Shown here one piece after another: positions 23,093-31,446 of a DNA stretch of 64,000 bases. The position numbers and the translations under genes are program-made. The stretch spans positions 6,446,501 to 6,510,500 of the forward strand of contig NC_011894.1 in the NCBI RefSeq assembly GCF_000022085.1. The letters are read 5' to 3'. The notes under the pieces were generated by a model, which had not been told where the DNA came from, did no database searches, and saw nothing but the letters and a program-made list of their open reading frames with translations. Every line of letters begins with the position of its first letter. The first letter of the stretch is position 1. This DNA is from Methylobacterium nodulans ORS 2060. GTDB taxonomy: Bacteria > Pseudomonadota > Alphaproteobacteria > Rhizobiales > Beijerinckiaceae.

Positions 23093-23830
23093 ATGAAGAA
23101 GGTATATCCCGACGCCACGGCGGCCCTGGCGGGCCTGCTGCGGGACGGCATGACGATCATGGCCGGCGGTTTCGGCCTGTGCGGCATCCCCGACGTCCTC
23201 ATCGACGCCGTGCGCGAGAGCGGCGTGAAGAATCTCACCGTCATCTCGAACAATGCGGGAATCGACGGGGTCGGTCTCGGCGTCCTCCTGGAGACGCGCC
23301 AGATCCGGAAGATGATCTCGTCCTATGTCGGAGAGAACAAGACCTTCGCCCAGCAATATCTCGCGGGCGAGCTCGAGATCGAGTTCAACCCGCAGGGCAC
23401 GCTGGCCGAGCGCATCCGGGCGGGCGGCGCGGGCATCCCGGCCTTCTTCACCAAGACCGGCGTCGGCACGCTGATCGCCGAGGGCAAGGAGGTGCGCGAG
23501 TTCGACGGCGAGCAATACGTGATGGAGCGCGGCCTCTTCGCCGACATCTCGCTCGTGCACGCCTGGAAGGGCGACACCGAAGGCAACCTCGTCTACCGGA
23601 AGACCGCGCGCAACTTCAATCCGATGATGGCGACGGCCTCGCGCATGACGGTCGCCCAGGTCGAGCACCTGGTCGAGCCGGGCGAGATCGACCCCGACCA
23701 CATCATCACGCCGGGCGTGTTCGTGAAGCGCCTCATCCACGTCGCCCACCCCAACAAGCGCATCGAGCAGCGCACCACCCGCAAGCGTTCCGACGCGGCC
23801 TCCGCCGCGACCGGCGGCGGCGCCATCTAG
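23093..23830 (+). CDS. scoA: 3-oxoacid CoA-transferase, subunit A
   Basis: With subunit B this enzyme moves CoA from succinyl-CoA to acetoacetate, feeding ketone bodies from polyhydroxybutyrate breakdown into acetyl-CoA. The 245-residue product has [77 protein letters not shown] and [20 protein letters not shown], all typical of the alpha subunit. The 14-base gap to subunit B contains its strong GGAGGAGA ribosome binding site, so the two are an operon. A butyrate-acetoacetate CoA-transferase is the main alternative, since this family is hard to split by eye. Confidence 0.93.
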   Translation: MKKVYPDATAALAGLLRDGMTIMAGGFGLCGIPDVLIDAVRESGVKNLTVISNNAGIDGVGLGVLLETRQIRKMISSYVGENKTFAQQYLAGELEIEFNPQGTLAERIRAGGAGIPAFFTKTGVGTLIAEGKEVREFDGEQYVMERGLFADISLVHAWKGDTEGNLVYRKTARNFNPMMATASRMTVAQVEHLVEPGEIDPDHIITPGVFVKRLIHVAHPNKRIEQRTTRKRSDAASAATGGGAI

Positions 23831-23844
23831 GAGGAGACCGCACC

Positions 23845-24510
<666 letters not shown>

Positions 24511-24523
24511 GCGGGGCGCAAGG

Positions 24524-24560
24524 GGCCGCGGGCGATCGACGACCGCCCGCGGCCTTTGTC
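24524..24560 (+). terminator. Intrinsic terminator after scoB
   Basis: GGCCGCGGGCG (24524-24534) and CGCCCGCGGCC (24544-24554) form a perfect 11-bp GC stem with a 9-base loop, followed by TTTGTCT. Confidence 0.75.
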
Positions 24561-24789
24561 TCCACCGATCACCCGGCCGCGCCTCCTGCGCGTCAGGGCC
24601 ATCGCTTCAGAGCGCTTGCCCTGGCTGTGCACCGTCCCCCCTTGAACCAGCCCGCGGAGCGGTTACGCTTGCGCGCGATGACCGGCCTTCAGACCATCCA
24701 CCCGATCCTCTGGTGGCGCTTCCTCTAGGAAGCGGCCGTCGTCATCCTGCTTGCGACCGATGCCGCCGCCTTGGCGGCCGGATCGAGGG

Positions 24790-25077
24790 CAACGTGGTGT
24801 TCACCTATCTCGACGCCTTCGACCCGACCCGGAGGCCGTGGCCGCGCTCAAGGCGCAGTACCGGCGGGGCGGCCTCGGCGATGCGGCCCTCAAGCGGCGT
24901 CTCGACGGCGTGCTGAAGGACCTCCTCGGGCCGATCCGCGAGCGGCGAGCCGAGGTCGCCCGCGACCCGGACTTCGTGATGGACGTGCTGCGCACCGGGA
25001 CCGCCCGCGCCCGCGCGATCACCGCCGCGACCCAGGCCGAGCTGCACGCCGCCCTCGGCCTGTTCACCTGGACCTGA
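24790..25077 (+). pseudogene. trpS: 3' fragment of tryptophanyl-tRNA synthetase gene
   Basis: The fragment encodes the C-terminal helical part of TrpRS: NVVFTYLDAFDP, then PEAVAALKAQYRRGGLGDAA, LKRRLDGVLKDLLGPIRERR, AEVARDPDFVMDVLRTGTAR and a normal ending AALGLFTWT. Everything before, including the HIGH and KMSKS catalytic motifs, is absent. The two halves are in different frames; one missing G in the run coding for FDPDPEAV (near 24827) explains the shift. It is therefore a decayed remnant; a working copy must be elsewhere. It lies between the CoA-transferase terminator and an MFS gene. Confidence 0.8.
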
Positions 25078-25166
25078 TTCATCTGGATCCGAGCCGGCGG
25101 CCGCCTCCCCGAAACGCCGGTCCGGGTTGCGCCCGCTCCGCTATCCGCGCGGCGGGCCCGCTGCTA

Positions 25167-25209
25167 GAGCCGTCCTCCTGCCTGAACCGGCCCCAAGAAA
25201 CCGGCTCTA
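25167..25209. terminator. Inverted repeat TAGAGCCG...CGGCTCTA
   Basis: An 8-bp perfect inverted repeat with a loop of about 27 bases that itself contains short GC complementarity. It lies between the trpS remnant and the MFS gene. No T-tract follows, so the role is uncertain. Confidence 0.3.
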
Positions 25210-25240
25210 AGACCGGTCGGCCTCGCCCGAGGATGCGCCC

Positions 25241-26470
25241 GTGATCGCTCCATCGCTTCCGGCCGACGGGCCGGATTCCGCCGCCGCGTGGCGGCGCCTC
25301 GCCGTCGCCGTGCTGCTGACCACTATCGGCGGCGTCGGCATGTGGTCCGTCGTCGTGGTGCTGCCCACCGTCCAGGCGGAGTTCGGCATCGCCCGCGCGG
25401 CCGCCTCGCTGCCCTACACGCTGACCATGGTGGGCTTCGCCCTCGGCGGGGTGCTGATGGGGCGGCTCGCCGACCGGTTCGGCATCGTCGCGCCGCTCGT
25501 CCTCGGCAGCCTCTGCCTCGCGGCCGGCTACGGGGCCTCCGCGCTCGCCGGCAGCCTCTGGCCCTTCACCCTCGCGCACGGGCTCCTCATCGGGGTCGGC
25601 AGCTCGTCGGCCTTCGCGCCGCTGATGGCCGACACCTCGCTGTGGTTCGCGCGGCGGCGCGGCATCGCGGTCTCGCTCTGCGCCGCGGGCAACTACCTCG
25701 CCGGAACGATCTGGCCGCCGATGGTGCAGCACGCCGTCGCCGCCTTCGGCTGGCGCACGACGCAAGCCGGGCTCGGCCTCCTCTGCCTCGCCACGATGCT
25801 GCCGCTCGCCCTGCTGATGCGCCGTCCTCCGCCGCAGGCCGGCGCGGCGGCCCCGACGGCCGGTGGCACCGGCCGGAGGACGGTCGGGCTCTCGCCCGGC
25901 GCGCTGCAGGGGCTGCTCGCCCTCTCGGGCCTGTCCTGCTGCGTCGCCATGGCGATGCCCCAGGTCCATATCGTCGCCTATTGCGGGGACCTCGGTTACG
26001 GCGTCGCCCGCGGCGCCGAGATGCTCTCGCTGATGCTCGGCTTCGGCATCGTCAGCCGCATCGCCTCCGGCTTCCTCGCCGACCGGATCGGCGGCACCGC
26101 CACCCTGCTGCTCGGCGCCGTACTCCAGGGCGTGGCGCTCGTCCTCTATCTCCTGTTCGACGGGCTGATCTCGCTCTACGTGATCTCGGCCCTGTTCGGC
26201 CTGTTCCAGGGCGGCATCGTGCCGGCCTATGCGATCATCGTGCGGGAGCTTTTTCCGCCCCGCGAGGCCGGCGCCCGGGTGGGCATCGTCATCATGGCGA
26301 CGCTGTTCGGCATGGCGCTCGGCGGCTGGTTCTCGGGTGTGATCTTCGACCACACCGGCACCTATGCGGCGGCCTTCGCGCACGGGCTCCTGTGGAACCT
26401 CGTCACGGTCACGATCGCCCTGTGGCTGATGCAGCGGCAGGCGCTGCGGGGGCGCGTGGCGGCCGCGTAG
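25241..26470 (+). CDS. MFS transporter
   Basis: The 409-residue protein has about twelve hydrophobic segments. Typical MFS features are GRLADRFG between helices 2 and 3, WFARRRGIAVSLCAAGNYLAG around helix 5 and GFLADRIGG in the second half. The short proline-rich loop at about 200-215 is the central cytoplasmic linker. The general look (monocarboxylate/oxalate-formate-like helix pattern) suggests an organic anion carrier, but the substrate cannot be called. Translation starts at a GTG at 25241 with GAGGA upstream; no in-frame ATG gives a better start. It converges with the iron permease gene. Confidence 0.85.
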   Translation: MIAPSLPADGPDSAAAWRRLAVAVLLTTIGGVGMWSVVVVLPTVQAEFGIARAAASLPYTLTMVGFALGGVLMGRLADRFGIVAPLVLGSLCLAAGYGASALAGSLWPFTLAHGLLIGVGSSSAFAPLMADTSLWFARRRGIAVSLCAAGNYLAGTIWPPMVQHAVAAFGWRTTQAGLGLLCLATMLPLALLMRRPPPQAGAAAPTAGGTGRRTVGLSPGALQGLLALSGLSCCVAMAMPQVHIVAYCGDLGYGVARGAEMLSLMLGFGIVSRIASGFLADRIGGTATLLLGAVLQGVALVLYLLFDGLISLYVISALFGLFQGGIVPAYAIIVRELFPPREAGARVGIVIMATLFGMALGGWFSGVIFDHTGTYAAAFAHGLLWNLVTVTIALWLMQRQALRGRVAAA

Positions 26471-26489
26471 CCGGAGCGGTGGAGGCTCG

Positions 26490-28214
26490 TCACGCCTTCG
26501 GCGTCGAGGTCCGCAGCAGCACCGCGACCGGAGCGAGCCCCACCGCCACGATGAGGAGTGCTGCCACCGCCCCGTCCTCATAGGTGCCGCGCGCGGCCTC
26601 GCCATAGAGGTGGGTCGCCAGCGTCTCGACGTTGAGCGGGCGCAGCAGAAGCGTCGCGGGCAGTTCCTTCACGCAATCGACGAAGACGAGGAGCGCGCCG
26701 CCGAGCACCGCGGGCCAGGTCAGCGGCAGATGCACCTGCGCCAGCGTGGCGGCGGCGCTGCGGCCGAGCACCCGGCTCGCATCGCCGAGCGAGCGCGGCA
26801 CCTTGGCGAGCCCCGCCTCGCTGGTGCCGACCGTGATGGCGAGGAAGCGTACCACATAGGCGTAGACGAGGGCGACGCCGGTGCCGAGGCCGACGAGCCC
26901 GAGCCCCGCCCCGGTCAGCGCCCGGCTCGCCCCGTCGAGAGCCGCGTCGAAGCCGGCGAGCGGCGGCATCAGGCCGATCGCCAGGATCGCGCCCGGCATC
27001 GCGTAGCCCAGCGTCGCGCAGCGCACGAGCGCCGCCCGCCACGCGACCGGCCCCAAGAACAGTCGCGGGCCGGCCGCCACCAGGAGCCCAAGCGCGGTCG
27101 CGACCAGCGTGGCGAGGGATGCGTAGAGAAGCGTGTTGAGCGCCTCGTCGAGGAGATGCGGCGAGAGACCGGCGAAGTGCAGCCGGTGGAGGGCCTGCAC
27201 CACGAGGTAGCCCGCCGGCGCCAGGAAGCCGACGGCCACCGGGAGGAGGCCGAGGCCGCAGGCCGCGAGGGCCGGCAGGCCGGCGAGGGGCTGGCGGCTC
27301 ATCCGCCGCGGCCGTTGCGCTGCGCCCGCATAGCCCCGGCGGCGGCGCGCCGCCCGCTCGAGCGCCATCAGGGCGAGCACGAAGAGGAGCATCACGAGGG
27401 CGATGGAGGCCGCGCCCGGCAGATCCGAGCGGTTGACCCAGGTCGCGTAGATCGAGACCGTGAGGGTGCGCACCCCGAGGAATTCCGCCGCGCCGATGTC
27501 GTTGAGCGCTTCGAGCAGCGCGAGGCTGGCGCCGAGCGCGATGGCCGGCCGTGCCAGCGGCAGCGCCACCCGGCGGAACACCGCGGCCGGGGTGAGACCG
27601 AGGCTGCGCCCGGCCTCGACCAGCGTCGCCGACTGCATCAGGAACAGCGCCCGCGTCGGCAGATAGACGTAGGGGTAGAGCACGAAGCCGAGGAGCAGGA
27701 TGCAGCCGGGCAGCGAGCGCACGTCCGGCAGCATCAGGTCGCGCGGGCGCGCGATGCCGAGAAGCGCCCGGATCCCGCTCTGCACCGGCCCGACCGGATG
27801 CAGCAGGTCGAGATAGGCATAGGCTACGATGTAGGTGGGAACTGCGAGCGGCAGCAGCAGCGCCCAGTCGAGGAGGCGCCGCCCGGGGAATTCGTAGGCC
27901 GCCACCAGCCATGCGGCGCCCGTGCCGATGGCGATGACGAGGAGGCCCACGCCCGCGAGCAGCAGCCCCGTGTCGAGGACGGCCTGCGGCAGCACGTAGG
28001 CGAGGAGATGCGGCCACAGCCCGCTCGACGCCTGGACCGCCTCGGCGGCGAGGGCCACCAGCGGCGCGAGCACGAGCAGAGCCGCGGCGCCGGCGGCGAG
28101 CGTCCAGGGCAGCAGGCCGGCGGCGGGCACGGGGGCAGGGGGCCTGTGCACCCTGCGCTCCCGCCAGAGGGCCGGGAGGCCCTTCTGGATGCCGCTACTT
28201 GTCGAAACCGACAC
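26490..28214 (-). CDS. fbpB: Ferric iron ABC transporter, permease
   Basis: The 574-residue membrane protein is a tandem fusion of two permease domains, as usual for FbpB/AfuB/SfuB. Each half carries an ABC-permease EAA-type loop: EAGRSLGLTPAAVFRRVALP in the first half and SLGDASRVLGRSAAATLAQVHLP in the second. It moves Fe(III) across the inner membrane with FbpA and FbpC. The GTG at 28214 overlaps the fbpA stop by 20 bases, so the genes are coupled. About twelve membrane helices are visible. A wider substrate such as thiamine or phosphonate is less likely given the partner binding protein. Confidence 0.9.
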   Translation of the reverse strand: MSVSTSSGIQKGLPALWRERRVHRPPAPVPAAGLLPWTLAAGAAALLVLAPLVALAAEAVQASSGLWPHLLAYVLPQAVLDTGLLLAGVGLLVIAIGTGAAWLVAAYEFPGRRLLDWALLLPLAVPTYIVAYAYLDLLHPVGPVQSGIRALLGIARPRDLMLPDVRSLPGCILLLGFVLYPYVYLPTRALFLMQSATLVEAGRSLGLTPAAVFRRVALPLARPAIALGASLALLEALNDIGAAEFLGVRTLTVSIYATWVNRSDLPGAASIALVMLLFVLALMALERAARRRRGYAGAAQRPRRMSRQPLAGLPALAACGLGLLPVAVGFLAPAGYLVVQALHRLHFAGLSPHLLDEALNTLLYASLATLVATALGLLVAAGPRLFLGPVAWRAALVRCATLGYAMPGAILAIGLMPPLAGFDAALDGASRALTGAGLGLVGLGTGVALVYAYVVRFLAITVGTSEAGLAKVPRSLGDASRVLGRSAAATLAQVHLPLTWPAVLGGALLVFVDCVKELPATLLLRPLNVETLATHLYGEAARGTYEDGAVAALLIVAVGLAPVAVLLRTSTPKA

Positions 28215-29232
28215 GGTCGACGAGGAGGCTGGCGGCCTTGCGGTTGCGGGCGATCTCCACGAGCGGGATCGCGTCCACCTTGAGGGTCCCGAACTCGGCG
28301 AGCAGCGGATCGACCGCGACGCCCGGCTTGACCGGATACTCGTAATCGGCCTTGGCGTAGAGCGCCTGCGCCTCGTCCGAGACGAGGAATTCGAGGAGCT
28401 TCACGGCATTGTCGCGGTTGGGCGCGTTCTTGGCCACCACGGCGCCCGAGACGTTCACGTGGGTGCCCCCGCCCGCGAAGACCGGCAGCACCACCTTGAT
28501 CCCGTCGCCCCACTTCTTCTGCTCGGGGCCGCCCCGCCCGCCGCGCATCAGGCCGACATAGTAGGAATTGCCGAGCCCAAGCTCGCAGAGATCGGCCACG
28601 ATGTCGCGCGCCACGTCCCGGTCGCCGCCGCCGGGCTTGCGCGCGAGGTTGGCCTTGAGGCCCTTGAGCCACGCCTCGGCCTTCTCCTCTCCGTGATGGG
28701 CGATGAAGGCCGCGATCAGCGCCGTGTTGTAGGGATGCTGGCCCGCCCGCAGGCAGATCTGCCCCTTCCATTTCGGGTCGGCGAGATCCTCGTAGGTGAT
28801 GCCCTCCAGCCCCTTCGTGTCGGGATCGGCGTAGAGCACCCGCGCGCGGGTCGAGAGCGCGAACCAGCGCCCGTCCGCGTCGCGCAGGGGCGCCGGGATC
28901 GCCGCCTCCAGCACGGCCGAGCGCACCGGCTGGCCGAGATCCTTGTCGACGAGTTCGATCAGGTTGCCGACATCGACCGTCATCACGAGGTCGGCGGCGG
29001 AACGGGCGCCCTCGGCGGCCACGCGCTCGGCCAGGCCCTTGTCCACGAACACGGTGTTGACCGCGATGCCGCTCTTGGCCGTGAAGGCCTCGAGGAGCGG
29101 CCGGATCAGGCCCGGCTCGCGGGTGGTGTAGAGGTTGACCTCACCCGCCGCCCGCACGGCGGCCGGCTGCCCCAGCACGGCACCGATCAGCGACGCAAGG
29201 ACGACGAGCGGACGAATAGGCGTTCGCGACAA
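28195..29232 (-). CDS. fbpA: Ferric iron ABC transporter, periplasmic binding protein
   Basis: The 345-residue protein has a signal peptide (MSRTPIRPLVVLASLIGAVL to an AAVRAAG cleavage region) and the iron-binding mature start GEVNLYTTREPGLIRPLL. Later motifs YEDLADPKWKGQICLRAG, LGNSYYVGLMR (double-tyrosine iron ligand motif of the FbpA class) and VSGAVVAKNAPNRDNAVKLL are typical. Translation begins at TTG at 29232 with GGGGAGGGA upstream; the nearby ATG at 29239 is out of frame. It heads fbpA-fbpB, with fbpC upstream on the same strand. I could not recognise a Fur, Irr or RirA site in the 135-base upstream gap. Confidence 0.92.
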   Translation of the reverse strand: MSRTPIRPLVVLASLIGAVLGQPAAVRAAGEVNLYTTREPGLIRPLLEAFTAKSGIAVNTVFVDKGLAERVAAEGARSAADLVMTVDVGNLIELVDKDLGQPVRSAVLEAAIPAPLRDADGRWFALSTRARVLYADPDTKGLEGITYEDLADPKWKGQICLRAGQHPYNTALIAAFIAHHGEEKAEAWLKGLKANLARKPGGGDRDVARDIVADLCELGLGNSYYVGLMRGGRGGPEQKKWGDGIKVVLPVFAGGGTHVNVSGAVVAKNAPNRDNAVKLLEFLVSDEAQALYAKADYEYPVKPGVAVDPLLAEFGTLKVDAIPLVEIARNRKAASLLVDRVGFDK

Positions 29233-29367
29233 GGACCATCCCTCCCCAGAATCTCCCGCCCGTAGAGAAGCAGATCGCAGAAAAAAGCAAGCGCGATAGA
29301 TTGGACTTGTTTTAATGTGAAAGTTGGCGGCGTGATTCCGCGATGCGGCGGAGCGCTCGACCGAGCA

Positions 29368-30459
29368 TCAGTCTTGCCCGGAATCTGCGTCATCTTCCTC
29401 GGGCAGGACGAGGACCCTGTGTTCGCACAGGGTCAGGCCGACCGCGTCGCCGGGGCCGAAGGGCTCCGCGCCGGGAAGCCGCACCCGCAGCGGCTCCGCG
29501 AGGCCCGGGACCGCGAGGTGGAGCAGGGCGGAGGAGCCGAGGAAGACCCGACGCGTCACCTGCGCGGTCGGGCCCGTGCCGGGGGGACCGACCCGCAGCG
29601 CCTCCGGCCGCAGGCAGACCCGCACCGCGGCCCCGTCGGCGAAGCCCCCGGCCGGCACGGTGCCGAGAGGCGTCTGCGCGGCCCCGCCGCGGATGCGGGC
29701 CGGGATCTCGGTCGCGTCGGCGAGGAAGCGGGCGGCGAAGAGGGTGGTGGGGCGGCGGTAGAGCGCCTCGCCGGTCGCGACCTGAAGGATGCGGCCGTGC
29801 CGCATCAGGGCGATGCGGGTCGCCACGGAGAGCGCCTCCTCGGGATCATGGGTCACGAGGAGCGCTGTCGTGCCGGTGCGGCGCAGGAGCGCGACCGTGT
29901 CCTCTCGCACCCGGTCGCGCATCCGCCGGTCGAGGTTGGAGAAGGGCTCGTCGAGGAGGAGGAGCCGCGGCCCCGGCGCCAGGGCCCGCACCAGCGCCAC
30001 CCGCTGCTGCTCGCCGCCGGAGAGGGTCTGCGGATAGCTCCCCGCCCGCGCGCTCAGGCCCACCTGCTCCAGCAGCGAACCGGCCACGGCCTGCGCGGCG
30101 GAGGGCCGGCCCGCGAGGCCGAACCGGATGTTCTCGGCCACCGTGAGGTGCGGGAACAGGGCGTAGTCCTGGAACACCAGGCCGACCCCGCGGGCCTCGG
30201 GCGGCACCGCGATGCCGGGCCCGGCGACGAGGCGCCCGTCGAGGAGGATGCGGCCGCGGGCCGGCCGCTCCAGCCCCGCCACGATGCGCAGCAGGGTGCT
30301 CTTGCCGCAGCCCGAATCGCCGAGCAGCGCCATGATCTCACCGGACCGCACCTCGAGCGACACGCCGTCGAGGGCCAGCACCCGGCCGAACCGGCAGGCG
30401 ATGTCCTCCGCCGCGAGGGCCGGAGGAGCCGGGCGGATCCGCGGTGCCGCGTCGGGCAT
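29368..30459 (-). CDS. fbpC: Ferric iron ABC transporter, ATP-binding protein
   Basis: The 363-residue ATPase has Walker A GDSGCGKST, Q-loop VFQDYALFPHLTV, signature LSGGEQQRVALVRAL, Walker B LLLLDEPFSNLD and the switch His in LLVTHDPEEAL, followed by a C-terminal TOBE-type domain (about 260-350). Architecture and length match the CUT1/Fbp class. It lies upstream of fbpA and fbpB in the same direction, separated by 135 bases, so it may be the first gene of one operon. A related spermidine or sulfate ATPase would look similar; the neighbours decide. Confidence 0.92.
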   Translation of the reverse strand: MPDAAPRIRPAPPALAAEDIACRFGRVLALDGVSLEVRSGEIMALLGDSGCGKSTLLRIVAGLERPARGRILLDGRLVAGPGIAVPPEARGVGLVFQDYALFPHLTVAENIRFGLAGRPSAAQAVAGSLLEQVGLSARAGSYPQTLSGGEQQRVALVRALAPGPRLLLLDEPFSNLDRRMRDRVREDTVALLRRTGTTALLVTHDPEEALSVATRIALMRHGRILQVATGEALYRRPTTLFAARFLADATEIPARIRGGAAQTPLGTVPAGGFADGAAVRVCLRPEALRVGPPGTGPTAQVTRRVFLGSSALLHLAVPGLAEPLRVRLPGAEPFGPGDAVGLTLCEHRVLVLPEEDDADSGQD

Positions 30460-30612
30460 GGGCTTCTAGCGCTCCGTTCTGGGACAGGCCGGCCGCGTGA
30501 CGCGGCCCGCAGGGTCAATCGGACGTTAAGCGGATCGGTCGAAAGCTCCGCATCGCCAGGGCGGCCTTACCCGGCCGGCCGGGCCCCGAGCAACCGTCAG
30601 GGTGAGTGGCGT

Positions 30613-31023
30613 ATGCGTAGCGTATCGAGCGAGGCCGGCAATGTGGTGCCGTTCCGGCGGTCGAAGTTTCCGGCCGGAGGCTACCATCCGGAGGATCTGG
30701 CCGCACCGAGCCCTGCGCTCGCCCGCTCCCGCCGCGACCAGCGCAGCCTGATGGACACGGTCTACGAGGCCGGCCATCTGCCGGTGGCGGCCGGCGACCG
30801 CGAGACCAAGCTCGTGGCCGCGCGGCTGCAGGTCTACGGCTTCCTGATCATCGAGGCGGTGGAGGAGGACGGACATCTGCGCCGCCTGCGCCCCTCGGAG
30901 GCGGTGCGCGCCGCCTGCGACCGGCCCTGGCGCCTGTCGCGCTCCTCCTACGGCGTGAACCTTGCGGTCTCGATCCCGCGGGTGGACGACTTCCTGTTCG
31001 AGCCCGTGGGCATGACGGTGTGA
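30613..31023 (+). CDS. Conserved-looking hypothetical protein
   Basis: The 136-residue protein starts at the ATG at 30613 (MRSVSSEAGNVVPFRRSKFP). The N-terminal third is basic and Pro-rich; the rest reads as a compact alpha/beta fold with KLVAARLQVYGFLIIEAVEE and SYGVNLAVSIPRVDDFLF. No signal peptide, membrane segment or known motif was recognised. It is divergent from fbpC, and its stop codon at 31021-31023 directly abuts the left end of a large inverted repeat. Confidence 0.6.
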   Translation: MRSVSSEAGNVVPFRRSKFPAGGYHPEDLAAPSPALARSRRDQRSLMDTVYEAGHLPVAAGDRETKLVAARLQVYGFLIIEAVEEDGHLRRLRPSEAVRAACDRPWRLSRSSYGVNLAVSIPRVDDFLFEPVGMTV

Positions 31024-31272
31024 TACGGTTTTCGGTTGATCTGTCCGAGACGAGGATGCGCGGGGAACCCCTCTCCCGTGCGGGAGAGGGGCAGGGGTGA
31101 GGGCCCAGGTGGTGCAGCAAGCATCCTGACCCGGGCCGCTGCCAGCACCACGGTCAGTGATCTAAAACTGATCCGTCCGGGACCCTCACCCCTACCCCTC
31201 TCCCGCACGGGAGAGGGGATCCCGCGGTTCCCGCGCCCTCTTGTCTCCGAACGGATCAACCGGAAGCCGTAT
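31024..31272. repeat. Nested 249-bp inverted repeat
   Basis: The ends ATACGGTTTTCGGTTGATC (31024-31042) and GATCAACCGGAAGCCGTAT (31254-31272) are inverted copies with two mismatches. Inside, each arm carries its own palindrome, CCTCTCCCGTGCGGGAGAGG near 31070-31089 and the matching one near 31198-31217, followed by a GGGGTGAGGG tract and its complement. The centre (about 31110-31180) is not symmetrical. The structure abuts the stop codon of the preceding gene and lies upstream of the ArnT-like operon. Confidence 0.8.
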
Positions 31273-31446
31273 GATACCAACGGCCCAAGATGCTGACGCA
31301 GCGGGTGCTGACGCGCGCCGCCCGCCGCGCGCGCCGGCCACCTCCGGAAAATTGACTTTCTGAATCGGATCATCGACACGGGCGCCCATCGCGGCGACCG
31401 GGGGCGGAGTGCCGTCGCGGGCCCGCTGCCGGTTCGGAGCGACGTG

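Noticed and set aside
29233..29367. Iron-responsive operator (Fur, Irr ICE or RirA box) upstream of fbpA
   Set aside because: The stretch is A/T-richer than its surroundings, but no motif matched well enough to report.
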